This document shows, piece after piece, positions 44,968-53,966 of a stretch of 64,000 bases of DNA. Where the stretch lies: NCBI RefSeq assembly GCF_003667315.2, contig NZ_RCTZ02000001.1, positions 372,001 through 436,000 of the forward strand, in the 5' to 3' direction. The notes under the pieces were generated by a model. It searched no databases, was not told where the DNA came from, and saw nothing but the letters and a program-made list of their open reading frames with translations. How positions within the stretch are numbered: position 1 is the stretch's first letter; the number at the start of each line of letters is the position of its first letter. The position numbers were made by a program, and so were the translations under genes. This DNA is from Tropicibacter alexandrii. Its GTDB lineage: Bacteria; Pseudomonadota; Alphaproteobacteria; Rhodobacterales; Rhodobacteraceae.

Positions 44968-45482
44968 ACATGACCCGGATCGCCATCGTGCTGATCGTCG
45001 GCACCGCGCTCGCCATGGGCGTGGGCATGTATTACGCGCAGGTCTATGCTTATTACTACGATGTCGAGCCGCAGGGCGATGACGTGGTTCTGACGCCCGC
45101 GGGGGGCGGCGATCCGGTCACCATCGCATATGACAATTTCCGGGGCATCGACCGCGACAGCTCGCCCAAGGCGTTCCGGGCGTGTTTCGACACGTCGCTG
45201 TCGCTGGACGAAGCCCGCGCCGAATATGAGCCCTATGAGGGCGCCGCGCCGCTCGTCGCGCCGGGGTGGTTCGAGTGCTACGATGCCAAGGCGCTTGGCG
45301 CGCAGATCGAGGCTGGTCAGGCGCAGGTGTTCACAGGCGTCACCAACATCGAATACGGGATCGATCGGGTTGTGGCGATCACGGCGGATGGCAAGGGCTA
45401 CGCTTGGCAGGAAATCAACGAATGCGGCGACAAGGCCTATGACGGCTCGCCTCTGGGCGAGGATTGTCCCGAACGGGAGTGA
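44964..45482 (+). CDS. DUF6446 family membrane-anchored protein
   Basis: A 172-residue protein: an N-terminal transmembrane anchor ([19 protein letters not shown]) and a periplasmic domain with cysteines in [23 protein letters not shown] and EDCPERE, probably paired as disulfides. The GTG start at 44964 overlaps the glyQ stop (GTGA); ATG 44970 is also in frame. Proteins of this family lie between glyQ and glyS in many Rhodobacteraceae; function unknown. Confidence 0.8.
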   Translation: MNMTRIAIVLIVGTALAMGVGMYYAQVYAYYYDVEPQGDDVVLTPAGGGDPVTIAYDNFRGIDRDSSPKAFRACFDTSLSLDEARAEYEPYEGAAPLVAPGWFECYDAKALGAQIEAGQAQVFTGVTNIEYGIDRVVAITADGKGYAWQEINECGDKAYDGSPLGEDCPERE

Positions 45483-45511
45483 CGGCAAGGCGGGTCTTGC
45501 GGACCTTTGTG

Positions 45512-45602
45512 TTTCGCCTTCGCTGACGCTCAGGCGACCGCTCGGGGGAGGCGCTGCCTCCCCCGAACCCCCTCCGAGGTATTTTCGGACCAAAGAAGCA
45601 GG
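45512..45602 (+). repeat. 3'-end repeat with GGTATTTT tail, copy 2
   Basis: It begins 29 bases after the DUF6446 stop. It has the same small dyad, 11-bp GC stem with GCT loop and GGTATTTTCGGACCAAAGAAGC tail as the element at 35015-35105, in the same orientation relative to the gene. Confidence 0.85.
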
Positions 45603-45687
45603 GGGTTTTATTGGGCGGGCATTCGCCCCCGACAGAACGGCCGCTTTGCTGCTGGGGATGGGGCCAAACTGGTGGAAAGGAGCCAGC

Positions 45688-46149
45688 ATGCTCAGACGGT
45701 TGATCTGGCTGGTGCCTGTCTTTCTGCTCGGCGGGCTGTTCGTCTTTGCCACGGGCATTGCGTCGTCGCGCACGTCTGCAGGGGTGGTCCTGCGCGACGG
45801 CTATATGACCAAGGACATCTATCAAACCCTGATCCCGGCCTTCGAACGGAAGGCCGCAGAGCTGGGGGCGGACTGTGTGTCGCGCTGGGAAAACACGGCG
45901 TTCACCTGTCGCACCACACGCGGCAATCCCACATACGACTTTACTATCAGACGCCGCCGGGACGGTGAGGATGTCATCGTGATCGAGGCCACCCGCGGGC
46001 ATTTCCCCCCGCCCTCGGCACAGGACGTCAAGGCCGGGCGCTATGTGACCGATACCCAAAGGGCGCTGGAGGCATGGATGACCGATCTGGTCCCGAAGGA
46101 CCAGATCGCCCGCCGCTGGACATCTTATGGCGAGACTGCGCGCGACTGA
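45688..46149 (+). CDS. Hypothetical membrane-anchored protein, 153 aa
   Basis: A strong GAAAGGAG ribosome binding site precedes MLRRLIWLVPVFLLGGLFVF, a membrane anchor or signal. The remaining domain (about 30-150) has two cysteines (GADCVSRWE, TFACR-like FTCRTTRG) and the basic strand YDFTIRRRRDGEDVIVIEA. It sits between DUF6446 and DUF1206 genes. No family recognised. Confidence 0.65.
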   Translation: MLRRLIWLVPVFLLGGLFVFATGIASSRTSAGVVLRDGYMTKDIYQTLIPAFERKAAELGADCVSRWENTAFTCRTTRGNPTYDFTIRRRRDGEDVIVIEATRGHFPPPSAQDVKAGRYVTDTQRALEAWMTDLVPKDQIARRWTSYGETARD

Positions 46150-46203
46150 CCGGGAACCAAACCCCGTCCCCAAACGCTGTCCCCCTAACCAAGGGAGAGC
46201 ATC

Positions 46204-47061
46204 ATGTCCAACAAAGCCCCAGCCTGGGTCGAACCCGTCATGCGCGCCGGATATGGCGCCCGTGGCCTTGTCTATACGATCGTCGGAGGCCTCGCGCTGA
46301 CTGCCGCCATCTATGGCGGGCAGGCACAAGGCACCACCAACGCGCTCGCCGATCTGCGCAGTCAAAGCTGGGGCGTGGCCGCGCTTTGGGTGATTGCCGT
46401 GGGGCTTTGGGCCTACATGCTGTGGCGCTTCATCGACGCGGCCATGGACCTCGAGAATTACGGCGACGGCGCGAAGGGCAGCTTTGCCCGTGGTGGTCTG
46501 ATCGTCACCGGCGCGATCCATGCGGCGCTGGGGATTTCGGTCGCAACCACCGCCATGGGCGGTGGCAGTTCGGGCGAAGGCACGCAAAGCCTTGTCGCGC
46601 GGCTGATGGCTGTGCCTTACGGCCAATGGCTGGTTGGCCTTGTCGGGCTGGGGGCCATCGGCGCCGGGATCTACTATGCCCACAAGGGCTGGACCGAGAA
46701 GTACAAGGAAGACATCCGCGTCACCCCCACCACCCGCAAGCTCGACCCGGCGATGAAAATCGGCTGCATCGCACAAGGCATCGTCGTCGGCATCATCGGC
46801 GTGATGATCGTCTATGCCGCGCTCACCACCAATCCGGAACAGGCGGGCGGCACCGGCGAGGCGCTGCAACAGATCCGCGAGGCGCCCTTTGGCCGGTTCC
46901 TGCTGGCGGGCATCGCCTTGGGGCTGATCGGCTTTGCCATCGAGAACTTCGTCGAGGCCGCCTATCGCATCATTCCCGCGCGTGCCGGTGACGACGTCAT
47001 GAGCCTTGCCCGCCGGGCCAAGCTCAAGGCCGAGGGCAAGCTGAACGAAGCGACCAGCTGA
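46204..47061 (+). CDS. DUF1206 family integral membrane protein
   Basis: The 285 residues form three DUF1206 repeats, each of two transmembrane helices, with the recurring patterns YGARGLVYTIVGG, GDGAKGSFARGGLIVTGAIHAALG and IGCIAQGIVVGIIGVMIVY. A GGGAGAG precedes ATG. Family known, function unknown. It lies just before glyS. Confidence 0.88.
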   Translation: MSNKAPAWVEPVMRAGYGARGLVYTIVGGLALTAAIYGGQAQGTTNALADLRSQSWGVAALWVIAVGLWAYMLWRFIDAAMDLENYGDGAKGSFARGGLIVTGAIHAALGISVATTAMGGGSSGEGTQSLVARLMAVPYGQWLVGLVGLGAIGAGIYYAHKGWTEKYKEDIRVTPTTRKLDPAMKIGCIAQGIVVGIIGVMIVYAALTTNPEQAGGTGEALQQIREAPFGRFLLAGIALGLIGFAIENFVEAAYRIIPARAGDDVMSLARRAKLKAEGKLNEATS

Positions 47062-47155
47062 GCCGGGTTGCACCCGGACGCCCTGCGCTTTAATCACCGC
47101 AAGCAATGAAACCGCCCGGGCGCGCGCCGCTCGGGCGCAAGCCCGTGGTGAGACG

Positions 47156-49417
47156 ATGCCGGACCTTCTGATCGAACTGTTCTCCGAGGAGATCCCCGCG
47201 CGCATGCAGACGCGCGCCGCAGAGGACCTCAAGAAGCTTGTGACCGACGGTCTGGTCGAGGCGGGTCTGACCTATGCGGGCGCTGCGGCCTTTTCGACGC
47301 CCCGCCGCCTGACGCTGGCGCTGGAGGGGCTGACCGCCGAGAGCCCGACCCTGAAAGAGGAACGCCGCGGGCCGAAAGTGGGCGCGCCCGACAAGGCCAT
47401 CGAGGGCTTCCTGCGCGGCGCAGGTGTCGCCCGCGCGGACTTGGTCGAGCGCGAGGAAAAGAAGGGTGCCTTCTACTTTGCCACCGTGGTCACGCCGGGT
47501 CGCAAGGCTGACGCGATCGTGGCCGAGGTGCTGGAAAAGACCATCCGCACGTTCCCGTGGCCGAAATCCATGCGCTGGGGGGCGGGCAGCCTGCGCTGGG
47601 TGCGCCCCTTGCATTCGATCATCTGCCTTTTGACCGATGAGGGCGGCGCGCAGGTTGTCGATCTGGATATCGACGGGATCAAGGCGGGCCGTGCGACGCG
47701 CGGGCATCGCTTCATGGCCCCTGCCCCGTTCGACGTGACCAGCTTTGCCGATTACGAGGCCAAGCTGAAGCGCGCCTTCGTCATCCTGAACGCCGGGGAG
47801 CGCGCCGACGCGATCTGGCACGACGCCACCAACGCGGCCTTCGCCCAAGGGCTTGAGGTGGTCGAGGATCAAGGGCTTCTGCGCGAGGTCGCGGGGCTGG
47901 TGGAATGGCCGGTCGTGCTGATGGGGTCGATCGACGATCAATTCCTTGGCCTGCCCCCCGAGGTGCTGCAAACCTCGATGAAGGAGCATCAGAAGTTCTT
48001 TTCGGTGAAGAACCCGCGCACGGGCCGGATCGAGAAATTCGTCACCGTCGCCAATCGCGAGACGGCGGATAATGGCGCGACGATTCTGGCGGGCAATCAA
48101 AAGGTGCTGGCGGCGCGTCTGTCGGATGCCAAGTTCTTCTGGGAAAACGATTTGCGCGTGGCGCAGACCGGGCTTGAGGCTTGGACCGACCGGCTGTCCA
48201 ACGTGACTTTCCACAACAAGCTCGGCTCCCAAAAGGATCGCATCGACCGTATCGCCGCTTTGGCGCGCGAGATTGCGCCCTTGGTCGGTGCCGATGCCGA
48301 TCTGGCGGAACAGGCGGCACGGGTGGCCAAGGCAGACCTATCGTCCGAGATGGTCTATGAATTCCCGGAATTGCAAGGGCTTATGGGGCGGTATTACGCC
48401 GAGGCCGCGGGCCTGCCGACGGAGGTCGCCGCCGCCTGTCAGGAGCATTACTCACCCCTTGGCCCGTCCGACGACGTTCCCACCGCGCCGGTTCCGGTCG
48501 CCGTGGCGCTGGCCGACAAGATCGACACGCTGACTGGCTTCTGGGCCATCGACGAGAAACCCACGGGGTCGAAGGACCCCTACGCTCTGCGCCGCGCGGC
48601 CTTGGGCGTGATCCGGTTGGTGCTGGTGAATGGGTTGCGGACGGAATTGCTTTCCGTTTTTAAATTCGGCATTGACGCTCAGCCCATGAAAATGGCTTTG
48701 AAAGGCGCTTGGCGGAACTGTGAGATGGAAGCCAAGCGAATAGAGGAACAGTTGGCAGATCCTAGTTTTGTAGGCTCGCTTATATCGGGTACGCGCGAGG
48801 AATTGGAGCAACTTCTTCCAACAATAGAACAAGCGCTGGAGGATTCGCGTCGGGAATACGACGCTCATGTTGAGCACCTAAATGAAGGTCCTAAAGACCT
48901 CCTCGCCTTCTTCCACGACCGCCTGAAAGTCTATCTCCGCGATCAGGGCATCCGCCATGACGTGATCGATGCCTGTCTCGCCATGGACGGCTCCGACGAT
49001 CTCGCGCGGCTGGTCAAGCGTGCCGAGGCGTTGCAGGGCTTCATGTCGTCGGAGGACGGGCCGAACCTGCTACAGGGCTTCAAGCGGGCCAACAACATCC
49101 TCGCGCAGGCCGAGGCGGCGGATGGGGTCGAATACTCGTTTGGCGCCGATCCGAAATTCGCCGAGACGGAAGAGGAAAAGGCGTTGTTTACCGCGCTCGA
49201 CGCCGCCGAGGCACGGATCAAACCGGCGATGGAGGCGGAGGATTACGACACCGCCATGGCCGCCATGGCGCAGCTTCGCGCGCCCATCGATGCGTTCTTC
49301 GAAGCGGTGCAGGTGAACAGCGACAATCAGGTGGTGCGCCGCAACCGGCTCAACCTGCTGAGCCGCATCCGCCAGACGTGCTTGCAGGTGGCCGATCTGA
49401 CCAAGGTCGAGGGCTAG
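47156..49417 (+). CDS. glyS: Glycine--tRNA ligase beta subunit, with a compositionally odd insertion
   Basis: tRNA-binding subunit of GlyRS. At 753 residues it is longer than E. coli GlyS (689). N-terminal PDLLIELFSEEIPARMQ, the KLGSQKDRIDRI segment and the C-terminal anticodon-binding domain are as expected. About residues 503-580 (bases 48660-48895) are an extra block placed where the chain should pass straight from ALGVIRLVLVNGLR to DLLAFFHDRLKVYLRDQG. The block uses codons rare elsewhere (three ATA, plus CTA, GTA, AGT, ACA and CCA) and many more A/T-ending codons than its flanks. Confidence 0.96.
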   Translation: MPDLLIELFSEEIPARMQTRAAEDLKKLVTDGLVEAGLTYAGAAAFSTPRRLTLALEGLTAESPTLKEERRGPKVGAPDKAIEGFLRGAGVARADLVEREEKKGAFYFATVVTPGRKADAIVAEVLEKTIRTFPWPKSMRWGAGSLRWVRPLHSIICLLTDEGGAQVVDLDIDGIKAGRATRGHRFMAPAPFDVTSFADYEAKLKRAFVILNAGERADAIWHDATNAAFAQGLEVVEDQGLLREVAGLVEWPVVLMGSIDDQFLGLPPEVLQTSMKEHQKFFSVKNPRTGRIEKFVTVANRETADNGATILAGNQKVLAARLSDAKFFWENDLRVAQTGLEAWTDRLSNVTFHNKLGSQKDRIDRIAALAREIAPLVGADADLAEQAARVAKADLSSEMVYEFPELQGLMGRYYAEAAGLPTEVAAACQEHYSPLGPSDDVPTAPVPVAVALADKIDTLTGFWAIDEKPTGSKDPYALRRAALGVIRLVLVNGLRTELLSVFKFGIDAQPMKMALKGAWRNCEMEAKRIEEQLADPSFVGSLISGTREELEQLLPTIEQALEDSRREYDAHVEHLNEGPKDLLAFFHDRLKVYLRDQGIRHDVIDACLAMDGSDDLARLVKRAEALQGFMSSEDGPNLLQGFKRANNILAQAEAADGVEYSFGADPKFAETEEEKALFTALDAAEARIKPAMEAEDYDTAMAAMAQLRAPIDAFFEAVQVNSDNQVVRRNRLNLLSRIRQTCLQVADLTKVEG

Positions 49418-49426
49418 GCGACACAC

Positions 49427-49492
49427 GCCCCGGGCGAAGACCCGGGGCCTCCACCTTGGTTCACCCAGAGGTCCCGGGTCTTCGCGCGGGAC
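49427..49492. repeat. Two-hairpin GC repeat between glyS and the ppdK-like gene
   Basis: GCCCCGGG-CGAAGA-CCCGGGGC at 49427-49448 and GTCCCG...CGGGAC at 49471-49492, spaced as in the copy inside pepN (31991-32056). It begins 10 bases after the glyS stop. Confidence 0.85.
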
Positions 49493-49560
49493 GGGTGTCT
49501 GTCTTACCCTACGTCACTCCTTCTTGCCTTGTCACCAATCCGTCGTATTCTGCGCACGCA

Positions 49561-52137
49561 ATGAAAGGCGCCGCAGTGCAGAAACACGACCCCATCGCCC
49601 GCCCGGACAATCCGGATGTCACCCTCATCAGCCCGACCTCGCCGATGAAGGTGCCGACCCATGGTGGCCGGGCGAAATGCCTGCAACGCCTTGTCCGGCT
49701 CGACCTGCCGGTGCCGCGCACCGTGGCGCTGTCCTTCGACACGGTGCATGACATCGCCGCCGGGCGCATGCCTGATATCGCGGCGCTGATCGCCAGCTTT
49801 CCCGAGGGCGCGCTGCTCTGCGTGCGCCCCTCGTCGGAAGACCCCGACTGGGGCGGCCCCGGCGCGATCCTGAACATCGGCATGAACGACGAACGCTATG
49901 TGGACCTGTCCGAGAAGGAAGGCCCCGAGAGCGCCGCCGGGCTCTACCTGCGCTTCGTGCAATCCTACGCGATCCACGTGGCGCGGCTGGACCCCGACAC
50001 GTTCGACGACATCGAGGATCAGGGGCGCGCGGGTCTGTCCGCCGCCCTGCGCGCCTATGAGGAAGAGGCCGAGGAGCCGTTTCCACAGGACCCGGTGGTG
50101 CAACTGACCGAGGTGCTGCGCTCCATGGCGCGCGCGTGGGAGGGCACGACGGCCCGTCTGTTGCGACAGGCGCGCGGCGCGCCCGCCGATGCTGGACTGG
50201 GCCTTGTGGTGCAGGAAATGGCGCTGGGTCTGGGGCGCGGCGAATGCGGCTCGGGCGTGTTGCAGCTGGTCGATTCGGTGACGGGCCTGCCGCAGATCAC
50301 CGGGCGCTACCTGTCGCAATCGCAAGGCCGCGAGGCGCTGGAGCAGGATGCCAAGGCGATCTACCTGACGCGCGACCCGCGCGGCCCGTCCTTGGAAGAC
50401 CGCGCGCCGGAGGCCTTTGCCGAGCTGGTCGCCCATGCAAAGCTGATGCGCCAGCGCCTGCGCGCCGAGATGCAGATCGAGTTCACGCTGGAGGATGGCC
50501 GCGTCCATATCCTTGACGGGGTGCGGGTGCGCCGGTCGTCGCGCGCCGCCGTGCGCATTGCCGTGCGGCTGGTCGAGGACGGGATCATCGACCAGAACGA
50601 GGCGCTCTTGCGGGTGGAACCGCGCGGCCTGTCGGAGCTTTTGCACCGGCAGGTGGCCGAGGATGCGGCGCGCGACGTGGCGGGTCATGGCATCGCCGCC
50701 TCGCCGGGCGCGGCCACGGGCCGGATCGTGTTTTCGGCGGCCGAGGCGCAAGCGAGCCTTGCGCGCAACGAGCCGTGCATTCTGGTGCGCCGCGAAACCT
50801 CGCCCGAGGATATTCGCGGCATGCATGCGGCTGTCGGCGTGTTGACGGAGCGTGGCGGCATGACCTCGCACGCCGCCGTCATTGGCCGAGGCCTTGGCCT
50901 GCCTTGCGTGGTGGGCGCGGCGCGGATGAAATTCGACCTCAAGCGCAAGCGCATCACCACCGAGGACCGCCGCACCCTGAAAGAGGGCGACGTCATCACC
51001 ATCGACGGCACCAAGGGGCAGGTCCTGATGGGCGCGCCCGCGATGATCGAGCCGGTGCTGGATGACAGCTTCCAGACCTTGATGAGCTGGGCCGAGGAAG
51101 CCTGCGATATCGGCATCCGCGCCAATGCCGACACCCCCGCCGATGCCGCCACCGCGCGGACCTTCAAGGCGGACGGGATCGGTCTGTGCCGCACGGAACA
51201 CATGTTCTTCGAGGCGGATCGCCTGACGCCCATGCGCGAGATGATCTTTGCCGACACGCCCGAAGACCGTCAGGCGGCGCTGGCGATGTTGCTACCGATG
51301 CAGCGGCAGGACTTCACCGAGCTGTTCCGCATCATGGAAGGGCTGCCGGTCTGCATCCGCCTGTTTGACCCGCCTTTGCACGAATTCCTGCCCACCGACC
51401 GCGCCGGCCTGCGCGATCTGGCCGAGGCGCTGGACCTGCCGGTGTCGGATGTGACGATGCGGGTGCAGTCTTTGCAGGAATACAACCCCATGCTGGGCCT
51501 GCGCGGGGTGCGTCTGGGCGTCACGGTGCCGGAAATATACGACATGCAGGCGCGCGCCATCTTCGAGGCGACTTTGGATGCCAGCCAAGACGGCAAGCCG
51601 GTGGTGCCGGAAATCATGCTGCCACTGGTCAGTGCCAAGCGTGAGGTCGAACTGATCCGCACAAGGATCGAGGCCGTCGCAGCGGCAGTGCGCACCGAGC
51701 GCGGCGCGGATTTCACCTATCGTCTGGGTGTGATGGCCGAGACCCCCCGCGCCTGCCTGCGCGCCGATGACATCGCGCCGCATGTGCACTTTCTGTCCTT
51801 CGGCACCAACGACCTGACGCAGATGACCTACGGGCTGTCGCGCGACGATGCCGGGCGCTTCATGTCGGCCTATGTGCAGCAGGGTGTCTTTGCCGAGGAC
51901 CCGTTCCACGTGCTCGACATCGAAGGTGTGGGCGAATTGGTGGCCACGGGGGTCGAGCGCGCCCGGCAAAATCATCCCGACATCACCCTGTCGATCTGCG
52001 GCGAACATGGCGGCAATCCCGATTCGATTGCCTTTTGTCGGGCGGTGGGCATGGACTATGTCAGCTGCTCGCCCTTCCGCGTCCCGGTGGCCCGTTTGGC
52101 GGCAGCACATTTGGCGGTGCGCAACCAGTCCTTGTAG
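49561..52137 (+). CDS. Pyruvate phosphate dikinase-like PEP-utilising enzyme
   Basis: 858 residues with the three-part layout of PPDK: an N-terminal ATP-grasp-like part (about 1-330), the phospho-His swivel domain with GGMTSHAAVIGRGLG (catalytic His, about residues 435-440) and the C-terminal PEP/pyruvate TIM barrel with LCRTEHMFF, FGTNDLTQMTYG and catalytic Cys in SICGEHGG. The nucleotide-binding N terminus is divergent: it reads HGGRAKCLQRLVRLDLPVP where PPDK usually has GGKGxxLAEM. It could be a true PPDK or a related enzyme with altered nucleotide use. Start ATG 49561. Confidence 0.82.
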   Translation: MKGAAVQKHDPIARPDNPDVTLISPTSPMKVPTHGGRAKCLQRLVRLDLPVPRTVALSFDTVHDIAAGRMPDIAALIASFPEGALLCVRPSSEDPDWGGPGAILNIGMNDERYVDLSEKEGPESAAGLYLRFVQSYAIHVARLDPDTFDDIEDQGRAGLSAALRAYEEEAEEPFPQDPVVQLTEVLRSMARAWEGTTARLLRQARGAPADAGLGLVVQEMALGLGRGECGSGVLQLVDSVTGLPQITGRYLSQSQGREALEQDAKAIYLTRDPRGPSLEDRAPEAFAELVAHAKLMRQRLRAEMQIEFTLEDGRVHILDGVRVRRSSRAAVRIAVRLVEDGIIDQNEALLRVEPRGLSELLHRQVAEDAARDVAGHGIAASPGAATGRIVFSAAEAQASLARNEPCILVRRETSPEDIRGMHAAVGVLTERGGMTSHAAVIGRGLGLPCVVGAARMKFDLKRKRITTEDRRTLKEGDVITIDGTKGQVLMGAPAMIEPVLDDSFQTLMSWAEEACDIGIRANADTPADAATARTFKADGIGLCRTEHMFFEADRLTPMREMIFADTPEDRQAALAMLLPMQRQDFTELFRIMEGLPVCIRLFDPPLHEFLPTDRAGLRDLAEALDLPVSDVTMRVQSLQEYNPMLGLRGVRLGVTVPEIYDMQARAIFEATLDASQDGKPVVPEIMLPLVSAKREVELIRTRIEAVAAAVRTERGADFTYRLGVMAETPRACLRADDIAPHVHFLSFGTNDLTQMTYGLSRDDAGRFMSAYVQQGVFAEDPFHVLDIEGVGELVATGVERARQNHPDITLSICGEHGGNPDSIAFCRAVGMDYVSCSPFRVPVARLAAAHLAVRNQSL

Positions 52138-52262
52138 CAGAGGCCCGAATCGACCGCAAGACCCTGCGGCTTTACGCTAGAGTAATTTTTAGCTATTAAC
52201 CCCGGGTCCAGCCGCCTTCCGGGGGGGGCGGATGGATGTGGGACACCGAAGGGATTTTTCCG

Positions 52263-52886
52263 ATGCGTCGTATGATTGGCGCAGCATTTTTGCTGCTGGC
52301 AACCGCTTTGCCCGGATTCGCGGAAGGCACTGCCGAAAGGCTATTCGAGCTCGAACAGCGGGCGCTGGCCCGCACCGATGGCCGCCATCTGGAGGCGCTT
52401 CTGACCCCCGCCACCTACGCGACGCCCGGCATGTATTCCAAGGCATGGCTGTCGGGCCAACCCAAGGCCAAGGGCAATGACGAATGGAAATGCCTCGCCG
52501 AGGCGCTGTATTTCGAGGCGCGCGGCGAGACGGTCAAGGGCCAGTTCGCCGTGGCCGAGGTGATCCTGAACCGGGTGAAATCGAAACGCTTCCCGAATTC
52601 GGTCTGCGGCGTGGTCAAACAGGGCACGGGCCGCAAATACGCCTGCCAGTTCACCTATACCTGCGACGGTCGCCCCGAGGCGATCCACGAACCCTCCAGC
52701 TGGGAGCGCGTGGGCAAGATCGCCCGCGCCGCGCTGACCGGCAAGGCACCGCTCGACCTGACCGATGGCGCGACGCATTACCACACCACCGCCGTCAGCC
52801 CGAAATGGGCGCGCAAATATACCCGTATCACCCAGATCGGCGTGCACGTCTTCTATCGCCATACGTGGAAATCCGCGTCGCGCTGA
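52263..52886 (+). CDS. SleB-type cell wall hydrolase
   Basis: A 207-residue protein: signal peptide (MRRMIGAAFLLLATALPGFA), a helical linker, then the Hydrolase_2/SleB domain (about 80-205) with LAEALYFEARGETVKGQFAVAEVILNRV and the later GATHYHTTAVSPKWA. The Glu of YFEARGE is the expected catalytic residue. It likely cuts peptidoglycan glycan strands. GAAGGG lies about 9 bases before ATG 52263. Monocistronic. Confidence 0.88.
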   Translation: MRRMIGAAFLLLATALPGFAEGTAERLFELEQRALARTDGRHLEALLTPATYATPGMYSKAWLSGQPKAKGNDEWKCLAEALYFEARGETVKGQFAVAEVILNRVKSKRFPNSVCGVVKQGTGRKYACQFTYTCDGRPEAIHEPSSWERVGKIARAALTGKAPLDLTDGATHYHTTAVSPKWARKYTRITQIGVHVFYRHTWKSASR

Positions 52887-52988
52887 CGGGTCGCCTTTGG
52901 CCACCAGACTGCCGGTCCGGGTCTGGGCACGGGCCGGGAATGGCTGTAAGCCCGGGACGAACACCAGACGTCCCCGAGGAGGCCCGCC

Positions 52989-53927
52989 ATGGCCGATGAA
53001 ATCCGCCTCGCCTTTGCCCATCCCGCAGAGCGCGCCATTGCCACCGCCCCCGATGCCCCGCATGACCGCATTTCCCTGCGCGACCACACGGTCGAGGTCG
53101 AGATCGGCGCCTTTCAGGCCGAGCGCGGCACCAAGCAGCGCATCTGCTTCAACGTGGTGGTCGAGGTCGCACCGCAGACCGGCGTGATCGACGACGATGT
53201 CGACCGCATCCTGTCCTATGACCGCGTGACCGAGGCGATTGCCCATGAACTGGCCGCCGAGCGGCTGAACCTGCTGGAAACGCTGGCCGAGCGCATCGCC
53301 GAACGCATCCTGCTGGAGCCGCAGGCGCTGCGGACCTTCGTCCGGATCGAGAAACTGGATCGCGGGCCCGGCGCGTTGGGCGTCGAGATCGTCCGCTCGA
53401 AACGCGATTTCGGCGAGGAACTGGACCGGCTGGCCCATGAAATCGCGCAGGAACGTCCGCATCCCCGCGTCGTCTACCTGTCGAATGCCGCCATCGCGGA
53501 TCCGCGCCTGACGTCTTGGGTCGATGAACTGGCCAGCCGCCGCGATCCGGTAATCCTGTGCGTCGGCCGCCCCGACCTGCCCGCGCCGCAGACCGGCCAC
53601 GCCATGACCCAGCGCCGCGTCGACCTGCTGGCGATCGAGCAGAACGGCTGGTGCCTTGCGGCCGCCGACCTGCGCTGCAAGGTGGTGGCCACGCGCACCG
53701 AACTGGATTGGGCGATGAAGAACGGCCAGATCTGCGTCTGGGCGCCGTCCAAGATCGTGCTGGATGCGACCCAAGGCCCCCGGACCCATCCGCGCGACTC
53801 GGTCGCGCTGGCGGCGTGGTTCGCGGGCGAGATGGATGCCTGTGAACTTGTCGTGATCGGCGAAACCCTGCCGGAAAGCGCGCCTGTGCCGCAACGCGGC
53901 ATCGATCCGGGGGACAAGCTGTTTTGA
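52989..53927 (+). CDS. folB: Dihydroneopterin aldolase fused to a kinase-like C-terminal domain
   Basis: Folate pathway enzyme that turns dihydroneopterin into 6-hydroxymethyl-dihydropterin. Residues about 25-140 are a FolB domain (ISLRDHTVEVEIGAFQAERG; VDRILSYDRVTEAI; LNLLETLAERIAERI). FolB alone is about 120 residues; this protein has 312. The extra C-terminal part (about 155-312) contains GHAMTQRRVDLLAIEQNG, VWAPSKIVLD and RDSVALAAWFAGEMDACELVVIGE. To me this resembles the amino-acid-kinase fold of MfnE-type kinases, but lacks the glycine-rich phosphate loops. It is followed by folP and glmM. Confidence 0.85.
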   Translation: MADEIRLAFAHPAERAIATAPDAPHDRISLRDHTVEVEIGAFQAERGTKQRICFNVVVEVAPQTGVIDDDVDRILSYDRVTEAIAHELAAERLNLLETLAERIAERILLEPQALRTFVRIEKLDRGPGALGVEIVRSKRDFGEELDRLAHEIAQERPHPRVVYLSNAAIADPRLTSWVDELASRRDPVILCVGRPDLPAPQTGHAMTQRRVDLLAIEQNGWCLAAADLRCKVVATRTELDWAMKNGQICVWAPSKIVLDATQGPRTHPRDSVALAAWFAGEMDACELVVIGETLPESAPVPQRGIDPGDKLF

Positions 53928-53966
53928 CGGCTTGAAAAGCTGGCGGGCATCGGTCACTGAACTGGC

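Noticed and set aside
48660-48895. glyS interrupted by a mobile element or intron
   Set aside because: The frame stays open, no intron or transposase features are present, and the block reads as a charged helical protein segment.
49427-49492. GC-rich hairpins near 49.4 kb and 62.5 kb as parts of an IS element
   Set aside because: No transposase, no target-site duplication and no long terminal inverted repeats are visible; they are short dispersed repeats.
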